Of a stretch of DNA of 64,000 nt, positions 32,956 through 40,700 are shown in pieces. Source of the DNA: SZUA-35 sp965530755 (lineage in GTDB: Bacteria > Actinomycetota > Acidimicrobiia > Acidimicrobiales > SZUA-35); NCBI GenBank assembly GCA_965530755.1, contig CBESNA010000015.1:22244-86243 (forward strand), read 5' to 3'. How positions within the stretch are numbered: position 1 is the first letter of the stretch; each line of letters starts with the position of its first letter. The notes under the pieces were generated by a model, which was not told the origin of the DNA, ran no database searches, and was given only the letters and a program-made list of their open reading frames with translations. Both the position numbers and the translations under genes were made by a program.

Positions 32956-34250
32956 CGGGTCGCCTCCCCGTTCTCGACCACGACCTCGCCGTCGTGGATG
33001 GTGTGCCGCACTCGCCCAACGAGCTCTCGCCCTTCGAATGGCGTGTTGATCGACTTGCTCGCCATGTCGGCGCCAGACACGGTCCAACGCCAGTTCGGGT
33101 CGATGACCGCCAGGTTCGCGGCATTGCCGACCTCGATCGGCCGCCCGTGACGATCACCGAGTCCTGCGATCTCCGCCGGTTGCCAGCTCAGGAGCGGCAG
33201 GAGCGCGGCCAAGTCGAGATCGAGCTCGGCCATGGCGACCGCCATCGCCGTCTCGAGACCGAGCATGCCGGGAGGCGCTTGGTCGAACGGGCGCTCCTTC
33301 GTGTCCGGCGTGTGAGGAGCGTGGTCGGTGGCGATGGCGTCGATGGTTCCATCCCGGAGGCCGGCCTTGATCGCGTCGACGTCGGCTTGCGTCCGCAGCG
33401 GGGGATGCACCTTGAAGTTGGCGTCGTAGTCGGCACAACAGGCGTCTGTGAGGCTGAAGTGATGGGGGGTGGCCTCGGCAGTGACGGGCAGTCCGCCGGC
33501 CTTGGCCGCTCGGACCATCGCCACGCTTCCGGCTGTGGACAAGTGCTGGAAATGCACCCTCACGTTCGTGAGTCTGGCGAGGGCGATGTCGCGCATCACC
33601 ATGAGTTCCTCAGCTTCGGCCGGCTGACCGCCGAGGCCGAGCCGACTCGACCATTCCCCCTCGTGCATGACGCCCCCGAGACTGAGGGCCGTCACCTCGC
33701 AGTGTTGTGCCAGCACGATCGGCACACCGTCGTCGGTCTGGAGGCTGCCGGCGTACTCGAGCGCTCGACGCATGAACAGGTCGTCCTGCACACCGGTGCC
33801 GTCGTCGGTGAACATCCGCACGCCGAGGGCGGCCAGTTCTCCCATGGGTGAGAGTTGCTCGCCGTCCCGACCCACGCTGATCGCAGCCGAAGGCTTCACC
33901 GTGCACAACGCCGTTCGAGACAGCTGGATGACCTCGGTGACGATGGCCGGGTCATCCATGCACGGGGTCGTGTTCGGCATGGCGACGATGGCGGTGAAGC
34001 CGCCTCTGGCCGCAGAGCGACTTCCGGAATCGATGGTCTCGGCCGCCTCGTTGCCCGGCTGGCGGAGATGGACGTGCAGATCGACGAAACCGGGCGTGAC
34101 GACGCAACCGGACGCATCGATCGTGCGGTCTGCTGATGCATCTGTCCCCACCTCGATGATCTGTCCGGTCGTATCGTCGACCACGACATCACCGGAACGT
34201 TCTCCGGTCTGGTCGAGGATGCGGCCCCCCTTGATGACAGTGGTGGTCAC
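32952..34250 (-). CDS. pyrC: dihydroorotase
   Basis: 432 residues, long (type I) form. GFVDLHVHLRQPGNEAAET (zinc ligands HxH), AAARGGFTAIVAMPNTTP, FQHLSTAGSV, DHAPHTPDTK and the C-terminal GRELVGRVRHTIHDGEVV are characteristic. Closes N-carbamoyl-aspartate to dihydroorotate. GTG start overlaps the pyrB stop (GTGA). Confidence 0.95.
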   Translation of the reverse strand: MTTTVIKGGRILDQTGERSGDVVVDDTTGQIIEVGTDASADRTIDASGCVVTPGFVDLHVHLRQPGNEAAETIDSGSRSAARGGFTAIVAMPNTTPCMDDPAIVTEVIQLSRTALCTVKPSAAISVGRDGEQLSPMGELAALGVRMFTDDGTGVQDDLFMRRALEYAGSLQTDDGVPIVLAQHCEVTALSLGGVMHEGEWSSRLGLGGQPAEAEELMVMRDIALARLTNVRVHFQHLSTAGSVAMVRAAKAGGLPVTAEATPHHFSLTDACCADYDANFKVHPPLRTQADVDAIKAGLRDGTIDAIATDHAPHTPDTKERPFDQAPPGMLGLETAMAVAMAELDLDLAALLPLLSWQPAEIAGLGDRHGRPIEVGNAANLAVIDPNWRWTVSGADMASKSINTPFEGRELVGRVRHTIHDGEVVVENGEATR

Positions 34251-35176
34251 GCTGCTTCTCCTTCGAACTGGCCCGGCCCGACGGCGCTGTAGAGCACCGC
34301 CATGCGCACGGGAATACCTGCTGAAACTTGGTCGAGAATGGCACTGCGCGGATCGTCCGCGACCTCCGGATCGATCTCGACACCTCGATTCATCGGGCCC
34401 GGATGCATGATCAAACTGTCGGGCCGCAACCGAGCCGCCCGCTCCACGGTGAGGCCGTAGAGCGTCCGGTACTCCCGAACCGTCGGGAACAGCGCCTCGT
34501 TGATGCGCTCGTTCTGAATGCGGAGGGCGTAGACCACATCGAGGTCGGCAATGATGTCGTCGAGACTTCCGACCACGTCGACCGGCCAGCCGTCGAGGGA
34601 TGCAGGGAGCAGTGTGCGAGGGGCAACGAGTGTGACCCGGGCACCGAGGGTCGTGAAGGCCTGCACGTTCGATCGAGCGACACGTGAATGTGCGATGTCA
34701 CCGCAGAGCGCGATGTGTCTGCCCTCGAGGTCCCCGAGGCGCTCGCGGATGGTGAAGGCGTCGAGCAACGCTTGGGTGGGGTGTTGGTGCCAGCCGTCGC
34801 CGGCGTTGATGACCGCAGCATCGGTCCACTGCGCCACTTGGTGGGGAGCTCCCGAACTGCGGTGTCGCACGACGATGGCATCGACTCCCATCGCTGAGAT
34901 TGTCTCGACGGTGTCGCGCAACGATTCACCCTTGGTCAGGGAGGACGCCGCGGCCGAGAAGTTCACCACGTCGGCGCTGAGCCGGCGAGCGGCGAGATCG
35001 AAACTGGTTCGCGTGCGAGTGGAATCCTCGAAGAAGGCGAGAACGATCGTCTTGCCTCGTAGCGCCGGCACCTTCGGAACGTCGCGCTGCTGAACAGCGG
35101 CAAACGTCTGAGCAAGGTCGAGGAGTGCGGTGAGCTGAGCGGCGTCGAGGTGCTCGATCGAGAGCAGATCGCGCAT
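34247..35176 (-). CDS. pyrB: aspartate carbamoyltransferase catalytic subunit
   Basis: 309 residues. FFEDSTRTRTSFDLAARRL contains the carbamoyl-phosphate-binding STRTR; NAGDGWHQHPTQALLDAFTI and MHPGPMNRGVEI complete the site. No pyrI regulatory chain is present. ATG start 2 nt after the pyrR stop. Confidence 0.95.
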   Translation of the reverse strand: MRDLLSIEHLDAAQLTALLDLAQTFAAVQQRDVPKVPALRGKTIVLAFFEDSTRTRTSFDLAARRLSADVVNFSAAASSLTKGESLRDTVETISAMGVDAIVVRHRSSGAPHQVAQWTDAAVINAGDGWHQHPTQALLDAFTIRERLGDLEGRHIALCGDIAHSRVARSNVQAFTTLGARVTLVAPRTLLPASLDGWPVDVVGSLDDIIADLDVVYALRIQNERINEALFPTVREYRTLYGLTVERAARLRPDSLIMHPGPMNRGVEIDPEVADDPRSAILDQVSAGIPVRMAVLYSAVGPGQFEGEAA

Positions 35177-35178
35177 CG

Positions 35179-35745
35179 CTACTTCTCCATCTCACCGATG
35201 TCGACGCCATCGAGGGTGGCGTTGACCACCTCGTCCGATCGAGTCGGCAGATTCTTGCCGACGAAGTCCGGGCGGATCGGCACCTCGCGGTGGCCTCGGT
35301 CGACCATCACCGCCAGCTGAACAGCTCGTGGCCGCCCCTGATCGATGAGTGCGTCGAGCGCGGCCCGGATCGTGCGACCGGTGAACAGCACGTCATCGAC
35401 CAGCACGACGACCATACGGGCGATGTCGAAGGGGACATCGGTGGTCGCCTCTGGCAGCACTGGCCGCAGGTTGATGTCGTCTCGGTAGAAGGCGACGTCG
35501 AGCTTGCCGAGCGGAACTTCGACACCCTCGATGTCGGCGAGCGCTCGACAGAGCGCCTCGGCGAACGGCACACCGCCGGTCTGGAGGCCGACCACGACCA
35601 CCTGCGACAATCCTTCGTTCCGTTCGATGATCTCGTGAGCCATTCGTCTGACGGCTCGACTGACCGCATCGGCGTCGAGTACGTGGTTCCTGGCAACAAA
35701 AACGCCCCCATACGGGGGCGTACGACGGCGCTCGCGTTCAGCCAA
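35179..35745 (-). CDS. pyrR: PyrR, pyr operon RNA-binding attenuator / UPRTase, TTG start
   Basis: 188 residues. LDADAVSRAVRRMAHEIIER, VVVVGLQTGGVPFAEAL, DVAFYRDDINLRP, the PRPP loop VVLVDDVLFTGRTIRAALDA and MVDRGHREVPIRPDFVGKN are those of PyrR. It binds pyr mRNA when UMP is high, and has weak uracil phosphoribosyltransferase activity. The only canonical start before the conserved N-terminus is TTG 35745-35743, placed 7 nt after AGGAGG (35758-35753). It adds about 20 residues (AERERRRTPPYGGVFVARN) compared with Bacillus PyrR, and codons within this stretch form the intrinsic terminator at 35721-35698. First gene of pyrRBC-carAB-pyrDF. Confidence 0.93.
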   Translation of the reverse strand: MAERERRRTPPYGGVFVARNHVLDADAVSRAVRRMAHEIIERNEGLSQVVVVGLQTGGVPFAEALCRALADIEGVEVPLGKLDVAFYRDDINLRPVLPEATTDVPFDIARMVVVLVDDVLFTGRTIRAALDALIDQGRPRAVQLAVMVDRGHREVPIRPDFVGKNLPTRSDEVVNATLDGVDIGEMEK

Positions 35746-35784
35746 ACGACTTCCTCCTGGTCCGTATGGGCCTCTCAGGACCCA
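35698..35784 (-). promoter_or_regulatory. PyrR-type attenuator: binding hairpin, antiterminator and terminator
   Basis: In transcript order: GGTCC (35782-35778) pairs with GGACC (35763-35759) around TGAGAGGCCCATAC, whose GTCC-TGAGAGG-CC core resembles the PyrR-binding loop (UCCAGAGAGGCU in Bacillus). CCCATACGG (35770-35762) is an exact 9-nt complement of CCGTATGGG (35715-35707) and would form an antiterminator. ACGCCCCC/GGGGGCGT (35721-35714 and 35709-35702) with a GTAT loop and TTTTTGTTG is a strong intrinsic terminator. The two folds are mutually exclusive. The Shine-Dalgarno and TTG of pyrR lie between them. Confidence 0.75.
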
Positions 35785-35807
35785 CTTCACGGTTTCTGCC
35801 GCCCCCG

Positions 35808-35813
35808 ATCCTA
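35808..35813 (-). promoter_or_regulatory. possible -10 element of the pyr operon
   Basis: TAGGAT on the minus strand, with TGTGAG about 16 nt upstream as a weak -35. Transcription from about 35801 would give a leader of some 55 nt that just contains the PyrR hairpin. Confidence 0.4.
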
Positions 35814-35875
35814 GGAGGAGCGTCGACCGCTCACACGAGAATTTCGCGAGATCACGCGATCGACGAGCCTCGCGA

Positions 35876-36628
35876 TCAGTAGAAACTCGTGCCGCCTCGA
35901 CCCTCCATGGCGGCCCCGGCACCCACCATCAGTGCAGCGATGTCCGAGGTCGCTGTGACCATCCGGAATCCTTGACTCAGCCGTTTCTCCACGAGGGACG
36001 GGTTGGCGTGGATCCCCGGGATCACGCCGGCCCGGGAACATGCGGCGAGAATCGTGTCGATGGCTTCGATGAACGACGCGTCATCGTGGTCGCCCAGAGG
36101 TTCGAGGCCGAGCGTTCGAGATAGGTCGGCGGGCCCGACGTACACGGCATCGATGCCGGGAACAGCCAGGATCTCGTCGAGGTTGCCGATCGCCTCGACC
36201 GTCTCGATCATGACGACACACACGACCTCGTCGTTGGCGTGTTCGCCATAGTCGTCGCCGTGGGCGAGGGCGGCGCGAACAGGTCCGTGGCTCCGGGAAC
36301 CCTTCGGCTGATAGAAGCAGGAAGCCACTGCCTGCTGCGCTTGTTCGACCGTGTTCACCATCGGAATGATGACGCCGAGGGCGCCGGCATCGAGAACCTT
36401 GCCGATGATGCCCGGCTCGTTCCACGGGACTCGCACGAACGGTGTCGCAGCAGAACGCTGTGTGGCCTGCAGGAGCGGCCGAACGTCTGAGTAGTCGATG
36501 ATGCCGTGTTGCATGTCGACCACGAGATAGTCGGGATCAAGACTGCCGAGCTGCTCGGCCACGCTGGGATCGGGCAGAGTGAGCCAGAGTCCGACACCGC
36601 CTCGACCGTCGATCCACCGCTGTTTCAT
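35876..36628 (-). CDS. HpcH/HpaI-type aldolase
   Basis: 250 residues. GLWLTLPDPSVAEQLGSLDP, YLVVDMQHGIIDY (base/metal region), FVRVPWNEPGIIGKVLDAGA, GVIIPMVNTVEQAQ, MIETVEAIGNLDEI and VYVGPADLSRTLG match class II pyruvate aldolases such as HpaI/GarL. The metal Glu and Asp are in MIET and the VNTVEQ...GPADLS area. The substrate is unknown. ATG 36628; a GTG at 36643 is also possible. It ends about 60 nt before the presumed pyr promoter. Confidence 0.85.
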   Translation of the reverse strand: MKQRWIDGRGGVGLWLTLPDPSVAEQLGSLDPDYLVVDMQHGIIDYSDVRPLLQATQRSAATPFVRVPWNEPGIIGKVLDAGALGVIIPMVNTVEQAQQAVASCFYQPKGSRSHGPVRAALAHGDDYGEHANDEVVCVVMIETVEAIGNLDEILAVPGIDAVYVGPADLSRTLGLEPLGDHDDASFIEAIDTILAACSRAGVIPGIHANPSLVEKRLSQGFRMVTATSDIAALMVGAGAAMEGRGGTSFY

Positions 36629-36677
36629 CTCGTTCGTACGCACCAGGCCACCGTAGTTGCTCGCCCGACTGGCAGCT

Positions 36678-38366
36678 TCAGCGCTGAGCCCTGCCGAAGT
36701 ATTCTTCGCTGCTGGCCAGGTTGGCGGCGAGCGCCAGATCGTCACCGTGTTCGAGCACACCGGACCAGTAGTCCTCGCCACCTCTGTCGGATGAACGCCC
36801 CAGGAGATCTCGATAGAGCGCCTGGACTCGCGTTCGACGGCTCTCGTCCGACTGGTAGAAGCGAAGCGCGACCGACCCAGCATTGGTCCGGTTCACCTCG
36901 CCGACCCAGTACGAAAGACCACCCCTGTCCGGGTTCCGGATCAACAGTTCGCTGTACAGATCTGAGATCCAGCGGTCGACCTGGTTGCCCTCAGCAGCGA
37001 GGTACTCCGGGCTTCCGTAGAACAGCGCCGCCATCTTCGCCACGGACATGCCGCTCTGGAGCTGGGAGATCCAGAATCCCCGGCCCGAGGCATCCGGGCC
37101 GCGACCGAGCGTGCCGACATACATCTGCTCGACAACATTCGCCGCCCACTCGTCACTCTTCGCCAGTTCGGCGACGAGGTCGTACCGTGACTCGCCGGCG
37201 TTCAGACGGCTGATCCAGCGGTTGGTCTCGGTGCTGTTGGCGTCGCGGCCGACGAAGTCGTTGAACGCCGCGTCGGCGAACGCAGCGACTTCCAATGGCG
37301 ACACCTGCGGAACTGGAGCGTCACCGATCACGGTCACGTCGTAGTCGAAGCTCTTCCGCTGCGACCCCACACCGACGTTGCCGACGGTGATGCGGTACGT
37401 CTGGTCGATCGACGGTGAGGTGTTGATTCCGACGGGTTCCCACACCACGATCGAGAAGGGAGCCTGTTGCGAATCATTTCCGAAGACGATGGGACTGGCG
37501 ACCGTCTCGACCACACGACCGTTCTCGATCCGCTGCATCGTCACCGATGCGGCAGCGAGATCGGCATCGCGCAGCCCGAATGACCATCGGGGGAAGACGA
37601 GCTCGCCGGGAACGAATCCTCGCGCCGGCCAGGCGATGAACCCCTCGGGTTCACGGAGCTGGGGCTGAGCGCCGAATGCGTTGTCGATCACCCAGAGGGT
37701 GTTGGTCGCCTGGCGGCCCGGGCCTGGTGTGTCTCCGGTGCCGAACTGACTCGCCGTCGGATGGAGGATCCAGTTGCGGTGTCCGACCGACACGTTGCCC
37801 GCACCCGGATCGAGCATGTACCCCGTGATGGCGTGGGGGCCGGTGCGTCCGAGATAGAGGTTGGATCCCCCGGCCGCCTCTGCGCCGCGCGTCGTGTAGC
37901 AGCCAAATGAAGAATCGGGGGTGTGGGAGAGCCTGTCGGTCACCGACATCATCAAGGCCGCTTCCTGGGCCTTCGCCGAGAAGGTCGCGTTCTCTGTGAC
38001 GTCGGCAGGCACGCCGGCGATCGACCGGAACCAGTTGACCCGGTCGATGATCGCGGCACGGTACGCAGTGCTGGTCGTTCCGGCATTGCAGGTCGAACGG
38101 TTTCCCGTCCAGCCGATGTCGGGAGTGGCACGGGAGAACTCGGCCTCGTGACTGTCGATGACCGCCTGACGATTCGAGGTGTCGATCCAGTCACCAGTGG
38201 TGAGCCGAGCGAACGGTGCCGGTGCGGTGACAGCCGTCGGGGTCACCGTCGATGCGGCCCCAGCGGTGCCGGCGAACACCAGCGTGGCCACGGCGGCAAC
38301 AGCCACGGACCGCACGATCGCCGATGTCCGTCTGTCGTCTTTTCGGGGAGCGTCCGTGTTCCTCAT
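36678..38366 (-). CDS. secreted CAP-domain protein with C-terminal DUF4214 repeats
   Basis: 562 residues. Signal peptide: SIVRSVAVAA-type hydrophobic stretch VAVAAVATLVFAGTAGAAS. A CAP/SCP domain follows (DRVNWFRSIAGVPADVTENA, MMSVTDRLSHTPDSSFGCY, VGHRNWILHP). A beta-rich middle resembles an Ig-like domain. The C-terminal 200 residues hold DUF4214 repeats (FNDFVGRDANSTETNRWISR, MYVGTLGRGPDASGRGFWIS, LYSELLIRNPDRGGLSYWVG, LYRDLLGRSSDRGGEDYWSG). It is extracellular; function unknown, and DUF4214 is often found in secreted surface proteins. ATG with AGGAGG nearby (CAGGAGGTCC region upstream on the minus strand is weak). Confidence 0.85.
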   Translation of the reverse strand: MRNTDAPRKDDRRTSAIVRSVAVAAVATLVFAGTAGAASTVTPTAVTAPAPFARLTTGDWIDTSNRQAVIDSHEAEFSRATPDIGWTGNRSTCNAGTTSTAYRAAIIDRVNWFRSIAGVPADVTENATFSAKAQEAALMMSVTDRLSHTPDSSFGCYTTRGAEAAGGSNLYLGRTGPHAITGYMLDPGAGNVSVGHRNWILHPTASQFGTGDTPGPGRQATNTLWVIDNAFGAQPQLREPEGFIAWPARGFVPGELVFPRWSFGLRDADLAAASVTMQRIENGRVVETVASPIVFGNDSQQAPFSIVVWEPVGINTSPSIDQTYRITVGNVGVGSQRKSFDYDVTVIGDAPVPQVSPLEVAAFADAAFNDFVGRDANSTETNRWISRLNAGESRYDLVAELAKSDEWAANVVEQMYVGTLGRGPDASGRGFWISQLQSGMSVAKMAALFYGSPEYLAAEGNQVDRWISDLYSELLIRNPDRGGLSYWVGEVNRTNAGSVALRFYQSDESRRTRVQALYRDLLGRSSDRGGEDYWSGVLEHGDDLALAANLASSEEYFGRAQR

Positions 38367-38398
38367 CAGGAGGTCCTACGGCAGGCAACATCACCGAA

Positions 38399-38424
38399 CT
38401 TGATGGGCCGTCCGGCCCATCAAG
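38399..38424 (-). terminator. strong hairpin after nusB / before the CAP gene
   Basis: CTTGATGGGCCG (38399-38410) and CGGCCCATCAAG (38413-38424) are perfect 12-nt arms, giving an 11-bp stem with a four-base loop. It is followed on the minus strand by only two T residues. Probably ends the aroB-pepQ-efp-nusB transcript, or acts as a leader element of the CAP gene. Confidence 0.6.
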
Positions 38425-38432
38425 AGCGCTCC

Positions 38433-38523
38433 CGCACGCTCCGTTACGTGCGCTGCTCTCCGGTCCGAATCCGCTGGAATCAGCCCCTACCGGGGCGCGG
38501 ATCACCCTGCAGAGCGAGCGCTC
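38433..38523 (-). promoter_or_regulatory. structured intergenic region
   Basis: Between the CAP gene and nusB are several pairings: CGCACG/CGTGCG (38433-38438, 38447-38452), ATCCGC/GCGGAT (38469-38474, 38497-38502) enclosing GCCCC/GGGGC (38483-38487, 3892 offset: 38492-38496), and two copies of the palindrome GAGCGCTC (38424-38431, 38516-38523). I do not recognise a riboswitch class. The gap 38367-38591 holds no gene. Confidence 0.35.
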
Positions 38524-38591
38524 AGGCCGGACTCGGGAGGGCTCGAATCACAATTGCTCGCCTGCCGGCGGCCCAAACCACAGCCGAACGC

Positions 38592-39014
38592 TCAACGATT
38601 CGTGTCGCGTGCAATCGCACCGAGGACGCCGTTGACGAACTTCGCCGACTCATCGGTGCCGTAACGCGAGGCGAGATCAACCGCCTCGGCGAGGACCACA
38701 CCAGTCGGTGTGTCCGTGACCTGGAGCTCAGCGACGGCGAGTCGCAGCACGAGGAGATCGAGCACGGGAAGGCGCTCGATGGTCCAGCCGCGAAGGCGCT
38801 CTGCGATGGCTCGATCGATTTCTTCGACGTCGATTTCGACGCCCTCGAGCAACCGAGTCGTGTAGTGGTCTGGCTCGAGCGTCAATGAGGCCAGCAACGT
38901 GGCGAGATCAACACCCCGCTGTCGCTGCTCGTACGCGAGCTCGAGCGCTCGTTCTCGAGCTTCGCGGCGGAGACGGGCACGGCCGATCGCTGCTCCAGGC
39001 GCTGGATCAGACAC
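38592..39014 (-). CDS. nusB: transcription antitermination factor NusB
   Basis: 140 residues. RREARERALELAYEQRQRGV, LDLLVLRLAVAELQ, TPTGVVLAEAVDLASRYGTD and ESAKFVNGVLGAIARD are the NusB helical-bundle pattern. It binds boxA with S10 for rRNA antitermination. The GTG at 39014 overlaps the end of efp by 8 nt in another frame; a longer frame upstream is efp read out of phase. Confidence 0.93.
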   Translation of the reverse strand: MSDPAPGAAIGRARLRREARERALELAYEQRQRGVDLATLLASLTLEPDHYTTRLLEGVEIDVEEIDRAIAERLRGWTIERLPVLDLLVLRLAVAELQVTDTPTGVVLAEAVDLASRYGTDESAKFVNGVLGAIARDTNR

Positions 39015-39570
39015 GGGTGAGATACTCGCCGCTCCGCGTGTCGACCTTGATCTTCGAGCCCTGCTCGACGAACAGGGGGACCTGCACCACCAAGCCCGTC
39101 TCGAGCGTGGCCGGCTTGCGGGCGCCGGACACGCGGTCACCCTGCAGGCCGGGCTCGGTCTCGGCCACCGTGAGCTCGACCGAGGCGGGCACGTCGGTTC
39201 CGATGATCTCGTCGCCGTACTTCTGGATCGAAATCGTCGAGTTCTCGACGATGTAGTTGGTGGCATCGCCCATGGCGATCTCGGTGACCGAACTCTGCTC
39301 GAAGGTCTCGTTGTCCATCACGACGTAGTCAGACCCGTCCCGATACAAGAATTGCACGTCGCGCTTCTCGATGAACGCTCGATCGACCTTCTCACCGGCG
39401 CGAAAGGTGCGGTCGACCACGGCACCGGTACGAGCGTTTCGCAGCGTGGTGCGGACGAACGCTCCGCCCTTGCCGGGCTTCACGTGCTGGAACTCGACCA
39501 CCTGCATGAGGTCGCCGTCGAGATCGAGCGTCATACCGTTCTTCAGGTCGTTGGTCGAGAACGTTGCCAT
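39007..39570 (-). CDS. efp: elongation factor P
   Basis: 187 residues, three OB-like domains. The tip loop VKPGKGGAFVR carries the conserved Lys; DVQFLYRDGSDYVVMDNETF and the C-terminal GLVVQVPLFVEQGSKIKVDT match the family. Relieves ribosome stalling at proline stretches, relevant because several proteins here are Pro-rich (DUF4388 protein, 51.6-kb protein). The ATG at 39570 lies 28 nt inside the end of pepQ. Confidence 0.96.
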   Translation of the reverse strand: MATFSTNDLKNGMTLDLDGDLMQVVEFQHVKPGKGGAFVRTTLRNARTGAVVDRTFRAGEKVDRAFIEKRDVQFLYRDGSDYVVMDNETFEQSSVTEIAMGDATNYIVENSTISIQKYGDEIIGTDVPASVELTVAETEPGLQGDRVSGARKPATLETGLVVQVPLFVEQGSKIKVDTRSGEYLTRV

Positions 39571-40700
39571 GGGGCCAAGCCTTTTGGAAAGTGAGTGATG
39601 GGTTCGCACCCCTGGTCGGTCACAACGACCGAATCCTCGATGCGTACGCCTCCGATTCCGGGGACGTACACACCTGGCTCGACCGTGACCACCAGGTCGG
39701 CAGCGAGGATACCGACCGAGCGCTCCGACAAGATGGGTTGCTCGTGGATCTCCAGTCCGATGCCATGACCGGTGCCGTGCACGAAGTGGTCACCGTGGCC
39801 GGCATCGACGATCAGATCCCGGCATGCACGGTCGATCGAGCGCTGATCGGCGCCCGCGGCGACCGCATCGACACCGGCCTGCTGCGCGACCTCGACCAGG
39901 TCGTACATCGCCACCTGGTCCTCAGTTGGTTCACCACCGACGACAAAGGTTCTGGTCATGTCGCTGCCGTACCCGTCGACCGCCGCTCCGAAGTCGATGA
40001 CGACCAAATCGCCCTTCGAGACAATTCGATCCGTCGGCCTGGCGTGGGGCCGGGCGCTGTTCTCCCCGGAAGCCACGATGGTCTCGAAGCTGAGCCCGTC
40101 GGCGCCTGCCTCGAACATGGAGGTCTCGAGCGAACGGGCCAGCTCGCGCTCGCTCAATCCACCGGAGCGGATCGACGCTTCCTGATCCCAGAGGGCGCGA
40201 TCGGCGATCGCCGCCGCGAGGCGAAGTCGATCGATTTCCCCTGGGTCCTTTTGCTGCCGGAGCGCGTCGATCAGTGGTCCTACCTCGACGAAATCGACAG
40301 CGCCCGGTGCATGCATCGCAGAACGCAGCGACCCCAGCCCGTCGACGCTCAGATCGTGGGATTCCACGGCGAGTCGACCGAAGCGGATTCGTTCGGCCAC
40401 CTCGACCTCTGGCGTTCTCGTGATGACGAGGTCGGCCTCGACGCGGGACCGGTCGAGCTCCTGACCGGCTTGGTCTCGGTAGCGCCCATCCGTGATGAGC
40501 GTGAGCCCGCCGTCATCAGCGACGAGCAGACAGGCGTTCGACCCCGTGAACCCCGTGAGCCACCGCACGTTGACGAGCTTGGTGACGAGCATGGCCTGGC
40601 AACCCACGGCACCGAAGGCGTCGACGACTCGCGCCGTGCGGGCGGCGACGTCGGAGGCGATGAGGCTCCGGGCCTCCGCCCTTCCCGATTTCTCAGGCAC
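39543..40700 (-). CDS. pepQ: Xaa-Pro aminopeptidase (M24B)
   Basis: 385 residues. An N-terminal creatinase-like domain (VNVRWLTGFTGSNACLLVAD) precedes the pita-bread domain with metal ligands: VVIDFGAAVDGYGSDMTRTF (two Asp), HGTGHGIGLEIHE (His), TVEPGVYVPGIGGVRIED (Glu, Glu). Cleaves N-terminal Xaa-Pro. The GTG at 40700 overlaps the aroB stop. The end extends past the usual LTHFPK point (ITHFPKGLAPWQRSRPTT) into efp. The gene symbol follows the common aroB-pepQ-efp order; pepP is an equal name. Confidence 0.9.
   Translation of the reverse strand: MPEKSGRAEARSLIASDVAARTARVVDAFGAVGCQAMLVTKLVNVRWLTGFTGSNACLLVADDGGLTLITDGRYRDQAGQELDRSRVEADLVITRTPEVEVAERIRFGRLAVESHDLSVDGLGSLRSAMHAPGAVDFVEVGPLIDALRQQKDPGEIDRLRLAAAIADRALWDQEASIRSGGLSERELARSLETSMFEAGADGLSFETIVASGENSARPHARPTDRIVSKGDLVVIDFGAAVDGYGSDMTRTFVVGGEPTEDQVAMYDLVEVAQQAGVDAVAAGADQRSIDRACRDLIVDAGHGDHFVHGTGHGIGLEIHEQPILSERSVGILAADLVVTVEPGVYVPGIGGVRIEDSVVVTDQGCEPITHFPKGLAPWQRSRPTT

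Noticed and set aside
38367..38591. c-di-AMP (ydaO) riboswitch before the CAP gene
   Set aside because: Some words look similar (GGGTGATCC), but the order of conserved segments and paired regions does not match what I know of that class.
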